A DNA stretch of 64,000 bases from Penium margaritaceum (GCA_023375785.1 SZWC01000805.1:83584-147583), one strand, 5' to 3'. Shown: positions 23,682 through 35,817, counted from the stretch's first letter. Numbers and translations are program-made. Notes: generated by a model from the letters alone, not told the origin.

Positions 23682-24419
23682 TATTGGAACTTGAAGAGAG
23701 AGGGAGCCTTGGAGCAGCGAGCAGGTGTGATTGGAAGGGCATCACTTGTGGTGAAGAATGGTCGTTCAATCACTCAAAATGATGGAGTACATATAGAGCT
23801 AGAGCTTGGGCAAGTCAGCCCTCTCACAAGCCACACCACTTAGCCATGGAGGCTAAGGCTCACACACTAGTGTCCATAATCTCACACAAGGGAGGAAATC
23901 AGCCTAGCAATCAGGCTGACCACTCACACACGGCCTAGAGAGCAAGAGAATACTCTCATGGCACACTCCTAGTGGTCACATAACCCACAAACCCATGGAG
24001 AATCGCCATGTGTCCATGGCTAGTACACAAGGATCTCACCTCACCTAAAAGGTAAGGAGAGGTACCTTTATCCTAGTCAACACACTCTGACAAGGCAATC
24101 CTAAGACCAAGGACCTTTTTGGATATTTCTCCCATCAGGTCTTGACCCTGGACCTCTTGCCTTTTTCTTTTCTCAGGCTAAGGCATGGAGCCATCACCCA
24201 TGCCCACCCAGACATCGACGTTCCATGACCCCCGAAACTTCGAAAATTCATATCTCCCAATTCGACTGTTGGATCGGCCTCTAACTTGGACCGTAGACAT
24301 TTTGCCCTCTGATCTTTCAAATGGTGAATTTGGATTGGCGATCGGAGCAAGCATCTGGTACTTTCCTGGAACTTGCTCTTGTGGACCTGAAACTGAGCCA
24401 GATGGCTCCTTTCCCAACA
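23682..24419 (-). repeat. A5 5' LTR
   Basis: This is a 738-bp LTR with outer end TTCCCAACA, followed by the CAAAG duplication at 24420-24424. Confidence 0.93.
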
Positions 24420-24424
24420 CAAAG

Positions 24425-27400
24425 TCCTCTACTGCTGCATAGGAAAGCAGCGTATGCACAGGGGCAAACTTTACAACACAAACATAGGTTTCTGTGTAGT
24501 AGATACCTTCCTGCTACGAGTAGCCCGTAGCGACCAGCCTTGCCTTGTACTTTTCCAGGTTTCCATCTGCTCCCCGCTTCTTCTTGAACATCCACTTGTA
24601 CTTGATCACCTTACGTCAAGGTGGACGCTCAGTCAACTCCCACGTATTGTTGTGGAGCTGGGACTATATCTCCTGCTGTACAGCTTGTGCCCAATCTGCA
24701 GCATCTGGTACAGCCATGGCCTCCTTGTACGACGTTGGCTCATCAGAGTCTGTTGCAACTGCAACGTTCATCTCGTCTGGTATTTGGAGCATCCAAAAAT
24801 ACCCGGGCTCACCAGGCTTGTAGTGCACCATGAGAGGGTACATGCGACCTAGTGCCGTAGCGTTAGCAGGCGGCTGGCCCGGTGCTGCTGGCACAAATGC
24901 TTCTGTTGATGATGGTACATCTTCTTCATGTGCTTCTGCGGATGAGGCCGTTGTATCTGGTGCATGAGAGATGGGAGAATAGACTGGTTCTCCCACAGTC
25001 ACAATGGAGGAAGGTCTAGGAGAGACTGGGTCAGGAAGGATATCTGCTCCTTCTGCCTCGTCAGTTTCTGCTTCTATTGCCTCTTCACAGATAATGTTGG
25101 TGTCGATGACGTTGCTCTTGTTCAAGACGATATCCTTGGAGATGATGACGTGGCCTGTATTACTCTTGTAGAGGCGATACGCCTTGCTTGCCATGTCGTA
25201 GCCAATCATGAGCATCTGCGCGCTCTTCGCTTCCGACTTTTGCCACTTGTCCTTTGGCATGTGTATGTGCGCTAGGCTGCCAAACGCGCAAAGATGAGCC
25301 ACGCTCGGCTTCTTGTCGAAACACGCCTCATAAGGCGTCATCTGCTCGAGGGCCTTAGTTGGACTGCGGTTCTTGATGTACACCACAATGCTCAGTGCTT
25401 CAGCCCCAAAGTTGTAGGTCAGCCGAGCCGCGTGCCGCATGGAGCGCGTCGACTCAATGATGGTGCGGTTGGCGCGTTTTGTTACGCCATTCTGTTGGGG
25501 CGAGTATGGCGCAGTGCGCTACGCCTTGATGCCTGCTGATATGAGGTAGTCTTGGAACTCATTGCTCAGGTACTCTCCACTGCGGTCGCTGCGCAACGCC
25601 TTGACTTTTTCTCCACCATGGCCTTGAACTCCTTGAACCTGTGAAAGTAATATTCCTTGGAGGAAAGGAAGTAAACAACAGTGTAATGGCTGAAATCATC
25701 AATGAAGGCTAGACAATACCTAGAGCCTCCAAAGCTGTGGGTCTGTATCGGGCCACACAAGTCTGTGTGGACTTGCTCCAGTACCTCTTTCACGCGCTCT
25801 CGTGCTCCAGAGAACGCCTCGCGATGCTACTTTCCCTCCAAAAAGCCGATGCACAACTGCTGTCCAAAGTTAGAGATGGTGGGTAAGTCACGCATAATCT
25901 ACTTCATTTGAAGTTGTTGCAAGGCGCGCATTCTGATGTGGCCATAGCACGCATGGCAGATTTTGCCATCCGTGGATTTTACCACTATTGCAAGACTCTG
26001 CTCACGTGGGATCTTGGTCGCCCCAAGCAGGCGTTATATGTCGTCTTCCTTCACCAACCTGGCCAACTCCTCTCATGTTTCCTTGTGGAGGATGTAGCCG
26101 TAGTCGTCGTCAAAGACGACTCGCAGTCCTGTGTTGGTGAGAGAGGACACTGAACGATGATTGAACGCAGCATAAGGTACGTACAGCACGCCATGGAACA
26201 CTTGCATTTCAATGCCTCGCGGGGTCTCAAACTATATCTCCACATTCCAAATCCCCTCAGCATACACCACCTGATCATCACCCAAAGGAATCAGACGGGG
26301 AGGAATGGAGAGCACTTGCGCAAACCACTCTTTGTGGTGAGTCAGACTCTTGGCAAACCCAGAGTCCTTGTACCATGCCAGATTTGCTTTTTCCTTCTGC
26401 GACACGTCGGACTTCGCCATAAAGAGGCGGTCGTGCAACTCCTTGGCTACGTTCATGTTGCCAAAATGGCGCACGCCAGTCTGGTTCTGCTAGTATTGCT
26501 GCTGCTGCTGGTGCTGCTGACGTTGCTGTGACTATTACTTCTGTTGCTGTGGAGATTGTTGCTTTTGCTGCTGCTACTACTCCTGCTGCCGCTCCTCCTA
26601 GTCCCTCTTGAACTTAAAGCACTCTTTCTTGTAGTGTCCCTCTTTCTTGCAATAGAGGCACTTGCCCTTCTTCTTGCGTCTCTACTGCCCAGACTGTACT
26701 ACTGTTGGTTGCGTGAGCCCGTGGCCATAAAAGCTACTTCAGTGCTACAGCTCCCGCCACTGCCCTTGTCTGCATTGCGACACAGTTCTACCTGCACTAG
26801 GTACGTGCAAATGAAGTCAAGGTCGAGAGTCAGCTAGCACTCCAATGTCTCTACCAATGTGTCATAGCTCGTTGGGAGTCCCCTTAGCAAGAGGAGGACG
26901 AAGCACGTGTCTTCTACAGGGTTGCAGGCCGCTTTCATCTCCTTCACCAACCTCTTTGCCTTGTCCATGTACGTCTCCATCCCTTCGCCACTCTGCATTT
27001 TCAACTCCATGATCTTCTCCTCCAAAAGCATGACAATGCAAGATCCTTGCTCTCATACTTCTTGTAGAACGTGTCCCATCCCTCTTTTGCAATAGCCTTG
27101 TCACTCACGTACGGAAGATTCGGGTTGAAGATGGTGTTGACAAGTTGCCGGTAGGGATTTTGAAAGATATGCCCTCTTGAAAACAGGGTATGCTTCTGCT
27201 CCTACTCCAGCTCACACCAGCCAGCGTTTAAACGGTGTTTCTCCGAAACGTACCAAAGGAATGCAACTATCATTGCACCTATGGAAATCTTAGGAAAAAT
27301 ACTTCAATTTGTATGTGCTACATTTTAAATTTGACAAAGAAACAAGAGAGTTATGGTCATCATAAGGCGAGTGTCTAACTTAAAGAGAAGAGTGTTGCCC

Positions 27401-27567
27401 TGGCTGACCTCGTTCTGAGCATAACTCTCAATCTTACTGTTGGATCTTCGTGATCTTGGGGTCGTTGTAAAGCTTGTCTCTTGAACTTGAAGATCGGGTT
27501 GATTGTCAAATTCGATGAAGGTTTCACCCCAACCGGTCACTGTCTAAGTGAAGGCTTGTGCTGGCAA
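24425..27567 (-). pseudogene. A4 gag-pol 5' part and leader
   Basis: Minus strand, in coding order. The leader lies at about 27567-27150. Gag follows to about 26480, with LLEEKIMELKMQSGEGMETY, a knuckle region near 26650, and a Gln-rich triplet tract near 26600-26490. Protease (NLAWYKDSGFAKSLTHHKEW) lies near 26370. The pre-integrase and integrase zinc region lies at about 26150-25850. The integrase core and C-terminal part (VHTDLCGPIQTHSFGGSRY; FDKKPSVAHLCAFGSLAHIH) extend to about 25140. The acidic linker extends to about 24700 and the RT start to 24425, where A5 interrupts. It is broken. Confidence 0.87.
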
Positions 27568-27585
27568 AACTTGGTTGTGATACCA
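27568..27585 (-). other. A4 primer-binding site
   Basis: The minus strand reads TGGTATCACAACCAAGTT, two bases from the LTR. It is an eroded match to the 3' end of initiator tRNA-Met. Confidence 0.85.
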
Positions 27586-27587
27586 AG

Positions 27588-28317
27588 TGTTGGAACTGGA
27601 GGAGAGAGGGAGCATTAGTGTAGCAAGCATGTGGGACTGGAACGGTATCAGTTGTACTGAAGAATGGTTGTTGAATCACTCAAAATGATGGAGTACATAT
27701 AGAGCTAGAGCTTGGGCAAGTCAGCCCTCTCACAAGCCACACCACTTAGCCATGGAGGCTAAGGCTCACACTAGAGTCCATAATCTCACATTAGGGAGGA
27801 AATGAGCCTAGCAATCAGGCTGACCACTCACACACGACCTAGAGAGCTAGAAGAAGCCCTCATGGCATACTCCTAGTAGTCACAACCCACAATCCCATGG
27901 ACAATTGCCATGTGTCCATGGCTAGCACACAAGGATCTCATCTCACCTAAAAAGGAAAGATGCCTTTTTCCTAGTCAGCACACTCTGACAAGGCAACCCA
28001 AGAATCAAGGACTTTTTTGGATATTTCTCCCATCACGTCTTGACCATGGACCTCTTGTCTTTTTCTCTTCTCACGCTAAGGCATGGAGCCATTGCCCATG
28101 GTGACCTGGATATCGGTGGTCCATGACCGCGAAAATTTCAGAAATTCATATCTCTTAATCCGACTGCTGGATCGACGTGAAACTTGGACCATAGACATTT
28201 TGCCACCTGGTCTTTGCAATGAAGAAGTCCGATTGACAATCGGAGGAGGCATCTGGTAGTTCTGTAGAACTTGCTCTTGTGAATCCGAAACTGAGCGAGA
28301 TGGCTTCTTTTCCAATA
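27588..28317 (-). repeat. A4 5' LTR
   Basis: This is a 730-bp family A LTR. The GGAGT target duplication follows at 28318-28322, after which A3 gag resumes. Confidence 0.9.
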
Positions 28318-28322
28318 GGAGT

Positions 28323-31300
28323 CGTACTTAGACAAGGCAAAGGAGTTAGCAAGCAGCTGAAAGCGACCGGCAACCCTATAGAAGATACGCGTTTTGTTCT
28401 CCTCTTACCGAGGGACTCCCAACGAGCTATGACACGGTGCGAGAGACATTGGAGTGCCAACCGAATCTCGACCTGGACTTCATCTGTACACACCTCGTGC
28501 CGGTAGAGATGCGTTGCAATGTAGCAAAGCGCAATGGCGGCATCAGCAGTAGTGAAGCAGCTTTCATGGCCATGAGCTAACAAAAGCACCAGCAGTAGCA
28601 TTCTGGGAAGCAGACACGCAAGATCATGGGCAAGTACCACTATGGAGGCACTACAAGATACAGTGCTTCAACTTCAAGAAAGAATACAAAGAGCAGCAAG
28701 AACATCAGCAAGAAAAATAGTTAATGCAGCGATCTCCACAACAACAGCAGTAGCACTCACAGCAACGTCAGTAGCAGCATCAGCAGTAGCAGGAGAACCA
28801 GCACGTACATCATTTTGGCAATATGAACATTGGCAAGGAGGTGCGCGATCGCCTCTTCATGGTAAACTCTGACATGTCGCAGAAGGAAAATGTGGATCTA
28901 GCGTGGTACAAGGACTCTAGGTGTTCAAGAGTTTGACGCACCACAAAGAGTCGTTTATGCACCTGCTCTTCATTCCCCCCTGTTGGATTGCTTTGGGTGA
29001 TGGTCAGGTGGTGTATGCTGAAGGGATTGGGATTGTGGAGATGTGGTTGGGGACCTCGTGTGGCATTGAAGTTGGAGTGTTCCATGGCGTGCTGTATGTA
29101 CCTGGTGTTGCGTTCAACCTTCTCTCAGTGTCCTCTCTCACCAACACAGGAGTGCACGTCGTCTCTGATGACGACTATGACTACATCCTTGACAAGGAAA
29201 TAGGAGAGGAGTTGGCCAGGTCAGTGAAGGTTGGCGACATGTACCGCCCGTTGGGGGCGACCAAGATCCCACGCGAGTAGAGTCTTGCGATAGTGGTACA
29301 CGCCACAGATGGCAAAATCTGGCATGCGTGCTCGGCCATTTCAGCATGCGCGCCTTGTAGCAACTTTAAACAAAGCAGATGGTGTGTGACTTGCCCACTA
29401 TCTCTAACTTTGACCACTAGTTGTGCATCAAGGGGATGTAACATCCTGAGGCATCCTTTGGAGCAGGAGAGCACGCAAATGAGGTACTGCTACTGGTCCA
29501 CACAGACTTATGGAGCCCCATGCAGACTCACAGCTTTGGAGGCTTTAGGTACTTTCTGACATTGATTGATGATTCTGCTGTTACACTACTGTGTACTTCC
29601 TTTCCTCCAAGGACCAATGCTTTGACAGGTTCAAGGAGTTCAAGTCCATAGAGGAGAACAAGACTGGCAAGGAAATCAAGGTGCTGCGTAGTGACCGCGG
29701 TGGAGAGTACCTGAGCAAGGAGTTCTAGTACTACCTCGTAACAGCAAGTATCAAGGCGCAGCGTACCACGCCAAACTTGCCGCAGCAGAACGGCATAGGA
29801 GAATGCGCCAACCGCACCATCGTTGAGTCGGCGCCCTCCATTCTGCACGTAGCTTGGCTGACCTACATCTTTTGGGCCAAAGCAGGGAGCACTACGGTGT
29901 ACATCAAGAACTGTAGTCCATCCAAGACCCTTAAGCAGATGATGTCGTAAGAGGCGTGGTTCGGCAAGAAGCCAAGCATAGGTCATCTTCGCGCGTTTGG
30001 CTGTTTTGCAAACATGCTCATGCCGAAGGACAAGCACCAGAAATGGGACGCAGAGAGCGTACAAATGCTAGTGATCGGCTATGACATAGCAAGCAAGGCG
30101 TATCGTCTCTACGAGAGGGATACTGGCCTCGTCATCATCTCCAGGGATGTCATCTTTAATGAAAACAACGTTGACGGTACAACCTAAACTACAAAGAGGC
30201 AGCAAAACCAGCAGCTGACAAACCAGTGGGAATAAACATCCTTCCTAACCCAGTCTCTCCTGATCCTTCCTCCATTGTGATAGGGGGAAAACCAATCTAC
30301 TCTCCTATGTCCAATGCAGGATATACAACGGCCTCATTGGCAGAAGCAGAGGAAGAAGATGCACCAACATCAGCAGGAGTAGTTGTGCCAATAGCACCAT
30401 GCCAGCCGCATGCTAACGCTCCAACACCAGGTTGAATGTACCCTCTAAGGGTAGGCTACAAGCCTGGTGAGCGCAGCCATTTCAGGGTACTCCAAAAATG
30501 AGACCAGATGAATGTCGCAGTTGCAGCAGACTGTGATGAAGCGACGTTGTATAAGGAGGCCATGGTTACACCAGATGTAGCAAATTGGGCTTAAGCTGTG
30601 TACTAGGAGATACAGTCGGTGCTCGACTATGCACGTGGGAGCTGACTCAGCATCCACCTTGACATAAGGTGGTCAAGTACAAGTGTGTGTTTAAGAAGAA
30701 GCGGTGAGAAGATGGCAACGTGGAAAAGTACAAGACGAGGCTAGTTACCAAGGGTTACTCACAGTAAGAGGGCATCGATTACATAGAAACATTCGGTCCT
30801 GTTGCCATGTTTTCCTCTATACATACGCTCCTTTCCTGTAGCAGCAGAGGACTTTGAGATCTACCTCATGGACGTCACGATGGAATTCCTGATCGGTGAC
30901 CTGGAGGAGGAGATGTACATGGAGCAGTCGGAGGGATTCGTCATGGATGGCCAGGAGTACCTGGTTTGCAATTTGCACAAGTTGTTGTACGGCCTCAAGC
31001 AAGCGTTGCGTACTTGGAACCAGAAATGAGACGCGGCATTACAGTGCATGGAGTTTGAGCGCAGTGAGTGTGATTATAGTGTCTATTGCTGGCAACATGG
31101 TCATGAGGTGCTCATCATCATCGTCTAAGTGGATGAGATGCTCCTCCTTTCCAATAGCATGTATGCATAACTGGAGTTCAAAGAGGCCTTGCAAAAACGC
31201 TTCCTGACGTCTAATCTCGGGGAGGCATCGTACATCTTCAGAATCCAGATCACGCGTGACTGCAAATCATGCTCTCTCTTGCTGCAGTAGAGTCGCTACA

Positions 31301-31957
31301 TCAAGGAAGTCTTGTAGTGATTCGGCATGGCAAAGGCCAAACCCATCTGCACGCCGCTCGAGACACGTCAGTACCTCGTGAGCTTCAATAGAAAAACAGA
31401 TGCAGCTGAGCGGCAGAAGTACCACAGCATCGTGGACGGCCTTATGTACCTAATGGTCGCAACCAGGATAGACCTCGCACAGGTTGTTAGTGCTTTGAGT
31501 TAGCACATGGCGAATCCTAGACCTGACCACTAGAAGGCAATGAAGTGGATCTTTTGCTACCTTACTGGAACCATCAACACCGGCATTACCTACAACAACA
31601 ATGACAACATCATCGGCTGTACAGACGTAGATTAGGCTTCAAATCGTGAGGACTCGCTTCAGCATCTCATGGCAGAGATGAGTGGGAGTGTAGTAGTCTA
31701 AGTTTCTATACGTATCTACAACCAGAGCGCAATCGCACTCGCCACGAATCTTGAGCATGATGCACGCACCAAGCACATTGACATCGCATATCACTTCATC
31801 AGGCACATGGTGCAGGAGGGTGCTATCAAGCTGAAGTTTACTCCAACGAGCAAGCAAGTCGCTGATTTTTGTACCAAGCCAGTGATCCGTGAGAAGCAGC
31901 AGTTTTGCATGAAGGCATGTGGACTCAGCCCACTCTGATTATGGTAAAGTAGGAGAT
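28323..31957 (+). pseudogene. A3 gag end and pol
   Basis: Plus strand. The end of gag with its Gln-rich triplet tract lies at about 28600-28810. Protease (DLAWYKDS) lies near 28890, and the pre-integrase segment (VYAEGIGIVEMWLGTSCGIE; FNLLSVSSLTNTG) at about 29000-29160. Integrase spans about 29300-30180, and an acidic linker lies at 30220-30440. RT lies at about 30680-31290 (LMDVTMEFLIGDLEEEMYM; LLYGLKQALRTWNQK). RNase H runs to about 31900, followed by the purine tract GGTAAAGTAGGAGAT ending at 31957. It is heavily broken, with well over a dozen breaks. Confidence 0.85.
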
Positions 31958-32386
31958 TGTTGGGGAAGGAGCCATCAGACTCAGTTTCACATCCAGATGA
32001 GCAAGTTCCAAGAAACTACCAGATTCCTACTCCGATCGTCAATCCGACTTCTTCATTCGAAAGATCAGCTGGTACCATATCTTCTGTCAAAGTTTGAGGC
32101 CGATCCAGCGGTCGGATTAGGAGATGTGAATTTGGAAAGTTTCCCGGGTTTTTGATCGTAGACATCTAAGAGACCATGGGCGATGGATCCATGCTTTAGC
32201 CTGAGAAAAAGAAACGGCAAGAGGTCCAGGGTCAAGAATTGATGTCTCTAGCTCTAGCTCTAGCTCTAGATCTATATGTAATCCATCATTTTGAGTGATT
32301 CAACAACCATTCTTTTCCATAAGTGATGCCCTTCTAGTCCCGCATGCTTGTTGCTCCAAGGCTCCCTCTCTCCTGTAGATCCAACA
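31958..32386 (+). repeat. A3 3' LTR (short form)
   Basis: It starts TGTTGGGGAAGGAGCC and ends ATCCAACA as other family A LTRs do, but is only 429 bp long. A short AGCTCT hexamer run lies at about 32250-32273. Confidence 0.85.
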
Positions 32387-34308
32387 CCTTGGAAGACGTT
32401 GGCTCATCTCAATCTGTTGGAACTGCGACATTCATCTGCGACATTGATCTGGTTTATGCAACATCTAGGAATGCTCGTGCTCACCAGGCTTGTAGTGCAC
32501 CCTCAGAGGGTACCTTCGACCTGGTCCTGGAGCGTTAGCAGACGACTGGCGCACTGTTGCCGGCACAACTGCTCTTGCTGATGGTAGTGCATCTTCTTCC
32601 TCTGATTCTACCAATGAGGCCGTTGTATCTGCTGTATCAAACATGGTAGAATAGAGTGATTTTCCCGTTGTCATTGTAGAGGAAGGTTGAGGAGAGGCGG
32701 GATGAGGGAGAATGTCTACTCCCACTACTTCATGAGCTCTTAGTTATGCTGCCTCTTCACAGATGATGTTGGTACTAATGACGTTACTTTCATTGAAAAT
32801 GACATCACTGGAGATGATGACGTGGCCAGTATCGCTCTCGTAGAAGCAATATGCAGTTTGCCATGTCATAGCCGATCATGAGCATCTATGCCCTCTTTCT
32901 GTCCCATTTTTGTCGCTTCTCCTTCGGCACGTGCATGTACCCCAAGTTGCCAAATGAGCGAAGATGACCCACGCTTAGCTTCTTGCAGAACCACGCCTCG
33001 TACGGCGTCATGTGCTCTAGGGCTTTGGTTGGACTATGGTTCTTGATGTATGCCGTAGTGCTCACTGCTTCGGCACAAACGTCGTATGTGAGCCAAGCCG
33101 TGTGTAGCATGGAGCGGGCTGACTCAACGATGGTGCGGTTTGCGCGTTCGGCTACGCAAATCTCCTACGACGAGTATGGCGCGGTGCGTTACACCTTCAT
33201 GCATGCTACACTGAGGTAGTCCTCGAACTCATTGCTGTGGTAATCTCCACCGCGGTTGCTGCGCAGCGCCTTGATATTCTTTCGCGTCTCGTTTTCCACC
33301 ATCGCCTTGAACTACTTGAACCTGTCAAAACACTAGTCCTTGGAGGAAAGGAAGTACTCACTAGTGTAACGGGTGAAATCATAAATGAAGGTGAGAAAAT
33401 ACCTAGAGCCTTTAAAACTCTGGATTTGCATCGAGCCAGACAAGTCTGTGTGGACCAGCTCGAGCACCTCCTTTCGCTCCCCTGCTCCCGAGAACGCCTT
33501 GCAATGCATAACTGCTGCTCAATGTTAGACATGGTGGGAAAATCACGCACCATCTGCTTCGTTTGAAGTGGCTACAAGGCGCGCATGCCGATGTGGCCAT
33601 AAAGCGCATGCCAGATTTTGCCATGTGTCGCCTGCATCACTGCTGCAAGACTGTGCTTGCACGGGATCGTTGTTGCCCCCAACAGGTGGTACATGTTGCC
33701 TTCTTTCACCGCCCTCGCTAACTCCTCTCCTATTTCCTTGTCGAGGATGTAGCCGTAGTCGTCGTCAAAGACAACACGCAGTCCTGTGTTGGTGAGAGAG
33801 GATACTGAGAGAAGATTGAACGCAGCATGAGGTACATACACACACACACCATGGAACCCTCCCACTTTAATGCCATGCAGTGTCTCCAACCACATCTCCA
33901 CAATCCTAATCCCCTGAGCATATACCACATGATCATCATGCAAAGCAATGGGACGGAGGGGAATGGAGAGCAGCTGTCTAAAACATTCCTTGTGGTGCAT
34001 CAAGCTCTCGGTACACGCGAAGTCCTTGTACCACGCCAGATCCGCCTTCTCTTTTTGCAACATGTCAGACTTTTCCATAAAAAGGCTGTCTTGTACCTCC
34101 TTGGCCACGTTCATGTTGCCAAAATGGTGCACGCCGGTCTGGTTCTGCTACTGCTCTTGTTGCAGCTGATGTTAGTGTGACTGCTGCGGCTATTGCCTTG
34201 GAGATTGCTGCTTTGGCTATAATTGCTACTGCTCTTTCTGGTCCCTCTTGAACTTCAAGCACTTTTTCTTGTAGTGCACCTCTTGCTAGCAACAGTGACA
34301 CTTGCCCT
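32387..34308 (-). pseudogene. A6 gag end, protease, integrase
   Basis: In coding order from the right, the zinc knuckle and Gln-rich tail lie at about 34300-34150. A readable block of 186 residues, starting MHHFGNMNVAKEVQDSLF at 34132, covers protease (LAWYKDFACTESLMHHKE) and the pre-integrase segment to the integrase zinc region. The integrase core and C-terminal part (SVGHLRSFGNLGYMHVPK) extend to about 32890, and the linker to 32387. It is broken. Confidence 0.83.
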
Positions 34309-35508
34309 TGTCAACCTTCATAAGGTGACGGTCTAGAAAACAGGTTCCGACACAATGGTTCCCGCCGACCGCTCTTGGTGTTGCAACCAAGAGATGATAT
34401 CATCCTTAGAGCCAAGGTTCCGGACTCAGCAGTTCATAGGAATCACTTCCTTGTACTGTGCCCTTAGTACCTGGTCATTTTCACGCGACGAGCGAACTCT
34501 CAGGCTTAGACTAACCAATGCTTCTTTAGTGTCTACCAGTGGTGGGCAACTCTCTGAGGAGTAAGGGTGAAACCAGTCTTTTTGGACTCGTGAGAAAGAC
34601 TCGTGAGACCGAGTCTTTATAAAGACTCGCGAGACCGAATCCAGGACCCAGTCTCGTCTCGGACTCGTGGGACATTTTGCTTCAGAGATGGCAAGCATTT
34701 GAGCATGACATAACGAGAAGTTTGAAGAGTTGGGATAATGTATCATGAAGTATACAAGGTGAGGGCCTTAAGACTTGCTTGTTTTGACTTGATAGCCTGA
34801 TATTTCACTTGTTTTTTGCAGTATATATGGAAAAGTCTCACGAGTCCAAGTCACATGGTCTCGCGAGTCCAGGACTCGTGAGACTTTTGAAAAGACTCGC
34901 GAGACCGATTCTGCCAGGAGGACTCGTCTCGCGAATCCGAGTCTGAGACGAGACTCGCAAGTCTGGACTCGGTTACACCCTTGCTGAGGAGTCTCAAAGG
35001 TAAGAAATGTACTCAATGATCGGCAACTGACAGGTTCTTATAGTCATAGAGCCAGCCTCTAGCCTAGGCACACATTGGCTCCTTGGATGAGCGACTTTGG
35101 GGGCAATCTCGATCGAGTCATTCCCCCTGCCTACATGGCGCTCCCTATGACTGCGAAGTGGCGCCAGCCACTAGGAAGGACCTTGGAATATTCTAAGATG
35201 TCTCTTAGAACCTTCCTGTCCCCCTTTTGGTTACAAAGAAAATTAGTCGCCGGGCTGGGATTTGACCCAGTGCCCTCTCGCTCCAAAGACTTACCCTAGA
35301 ACGTCTAAGCCACAAGGAGTTGTCATAGGTAGTATTTACGGGCTATACAATCCACATTAGACCAAGGGAACTTGCTCCAAAGGAGTAGTACATGCCTTAT
35401 CTATCTGTACTAGACTTAGGGGACTTACTCGAAGGGAGTAGTGCATGCCTAGTCTGTCCTGTACCTGTCCAAATATCAGCCATGGACAAGGAGCAAATCA
35501 GGTCAACA
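34309..35508 (-). repeat. B5: solo family B LTR in A6, carrying a MITE
   Basis: This is a minus-orientation family B LTR running from TGTCAACC (34309) to GGTCAACA (35508). It is about 770 bp once the MITE and its target copy are discounted. Both sides are A6 gag sequence, and the perfect target duplication GCCCT flanks it. No B internal sequence is present, so it is a solo LTR of the kind left by LTR-LTR recombination. It fixes the exact ends of the B LTR as TGTTGACC...GGTTGACA. Confidence 0.93.
34562..34983. mobile_element. hAT-like MITE (422 bp) in solo LTR B5
   Basis: The element has 13-bp terminal inverted repeats, TAAGGGTGAAACC on the left and CAAGGGTGTAACC read inward from the right (11 of 13 match). 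Both sides carry the perfect 8-bp target duplication CTGAGGAG (34554-34561 and 34984-34991), and the flanking LTR sequence matches an uninterrupted B LTR. An 8-bp duplication with TIRs starting T/CA is characteristic of the hAT superfamily. About ten copies of ACTCGYGAGA, on either strand, crowd the outer 120 bp of each end, while the middle is AT-rich and unrelated. No transposase frame is present, so it is non-autonomous. Confidence 0.9.
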
Positions 35509-35513
35509 GCCCT

Positions 35514-35817
35514 TCTTCATTCCTCTTTGCTATCCAGACTGCTATTGCTGCTGTTTTCGTGAGCTTGTGGACATGCAAGTTGCTTCACTATTGCTGCTGC
35601 TGCCATTGCGCTTTGCTGCATTGCAACGCAGTTCTACCTGCACGAGATGCGTGCAGATGAAGTCCCGGTCGAGAGTCAGCTGGCATTGGCATGTCTCTCG
35701 TAGTGTGTCATAGCTCGTTGGGGGTTCCCTCTGCAAGAGGACAATGAAGGTCGTGTCTTCCACAGCGTTGCCGGCCGCTTTCAGCTGCTTTACAAGCTCC
35801 TTTGCCCTGTCCAAGCT
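35514..35817 (-). pseudogene. A6 gag, second segment
   Basis: This is family A gag on the minus strand, with the DRAKELVKQLKAAGNAVEDT segment and the following helices (YDTLRE; LDRDFICTHLVQVELR). It ends abruptly against the 13-bp tandem repeat and B3. Confidence 0.8.

Larger units (their letters stand above)
17655..24419 (-). mobile_element. A5: youngest, most complete family A element
   Basis: A5 is a minus-strand Copia element inserted in the RT region of A4, with the perfect 5-bp target duplication CAAAG. Both LTRs are 738 bp (17655-18392 and 23682-24419) and differ at roughly 43 positions by eye, near 6%. That suggests an age of about two million years if a grass-like LTR rate applies. 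All parts are present in order: primer site, leader, gag with zinc knuckle and glutamine-rich tail, protease, integrase, RT, RNase H, purine tract. It has about ten breaks and includes a 355-base assembly gap. It is the best reference copy for the family here. Confidence 0.95.
15678..28317 (-). mobile_element. A4: family A element inside A3, split by A5
   Basis: A4 is a minus-strand family A element with LTRs at 15678-16414 and 27588-28317, flanked by the target duplication GGAGT. It is itself interrupted at 17655-24419 by A5, with target duplication CAAAG (17650-17654 and 24420-24424). Without A5 its length is about 5.9 kb, near that of A1. LTRs differ by roughly 12-13% over the first 330 positions by eye, about twice the value for A5, as the nesting order requires. 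It is broken, with more than a dozen breaks. Confidence 0.92.
15196..32386 (+). mobile_element. A3: family A element split by A4 (and nested A5)
   Basis: A3 is a plus-strand family A element present as two segments, 15196-15677 (start of gag) and 28323-32386 (rest of gag, pol, 3' LTR). Between them lies A4, with the target duplication GGAGT at 15673-15677 and 28318-28322. No 5' LTR is present. A3 is broken, with well over a dozen breaks. It is the oldest member of this three-level nest. Confidence 0.88.
32387..35817 (-). mobile_element. A6: family A fragment, split by a solo B LTR
   Basis: A6 is a minus-strand family A body fragment with no LTRs of its own visible. Segment 35514-35817 is gag. 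Segment 32387-34308 continues with gag end and knuckle, protease, integrase and the acidic linker. Between them lies a solo family B LTR (34309-35508), with target duplication GCCCT at 34304-34308 and 35509-35513. It is broken, with more than a dozen breaks. Confidence 0.85.

Noticed and set aside
26544-26837. Leucine-rich frames such as 26544-26837 and 21358-21846 on the plus strand
   Set aside because: They are the antisense of the Gln-rich gag tract and zinc knuckle in minus-strand family A elements.
28323-31957. Envelope-like gene downstream of pol in family A or B
   Set aside because: RNase H is followed at once by the purine tract and 3' LTR in every copy, leaving no room for a further gene.
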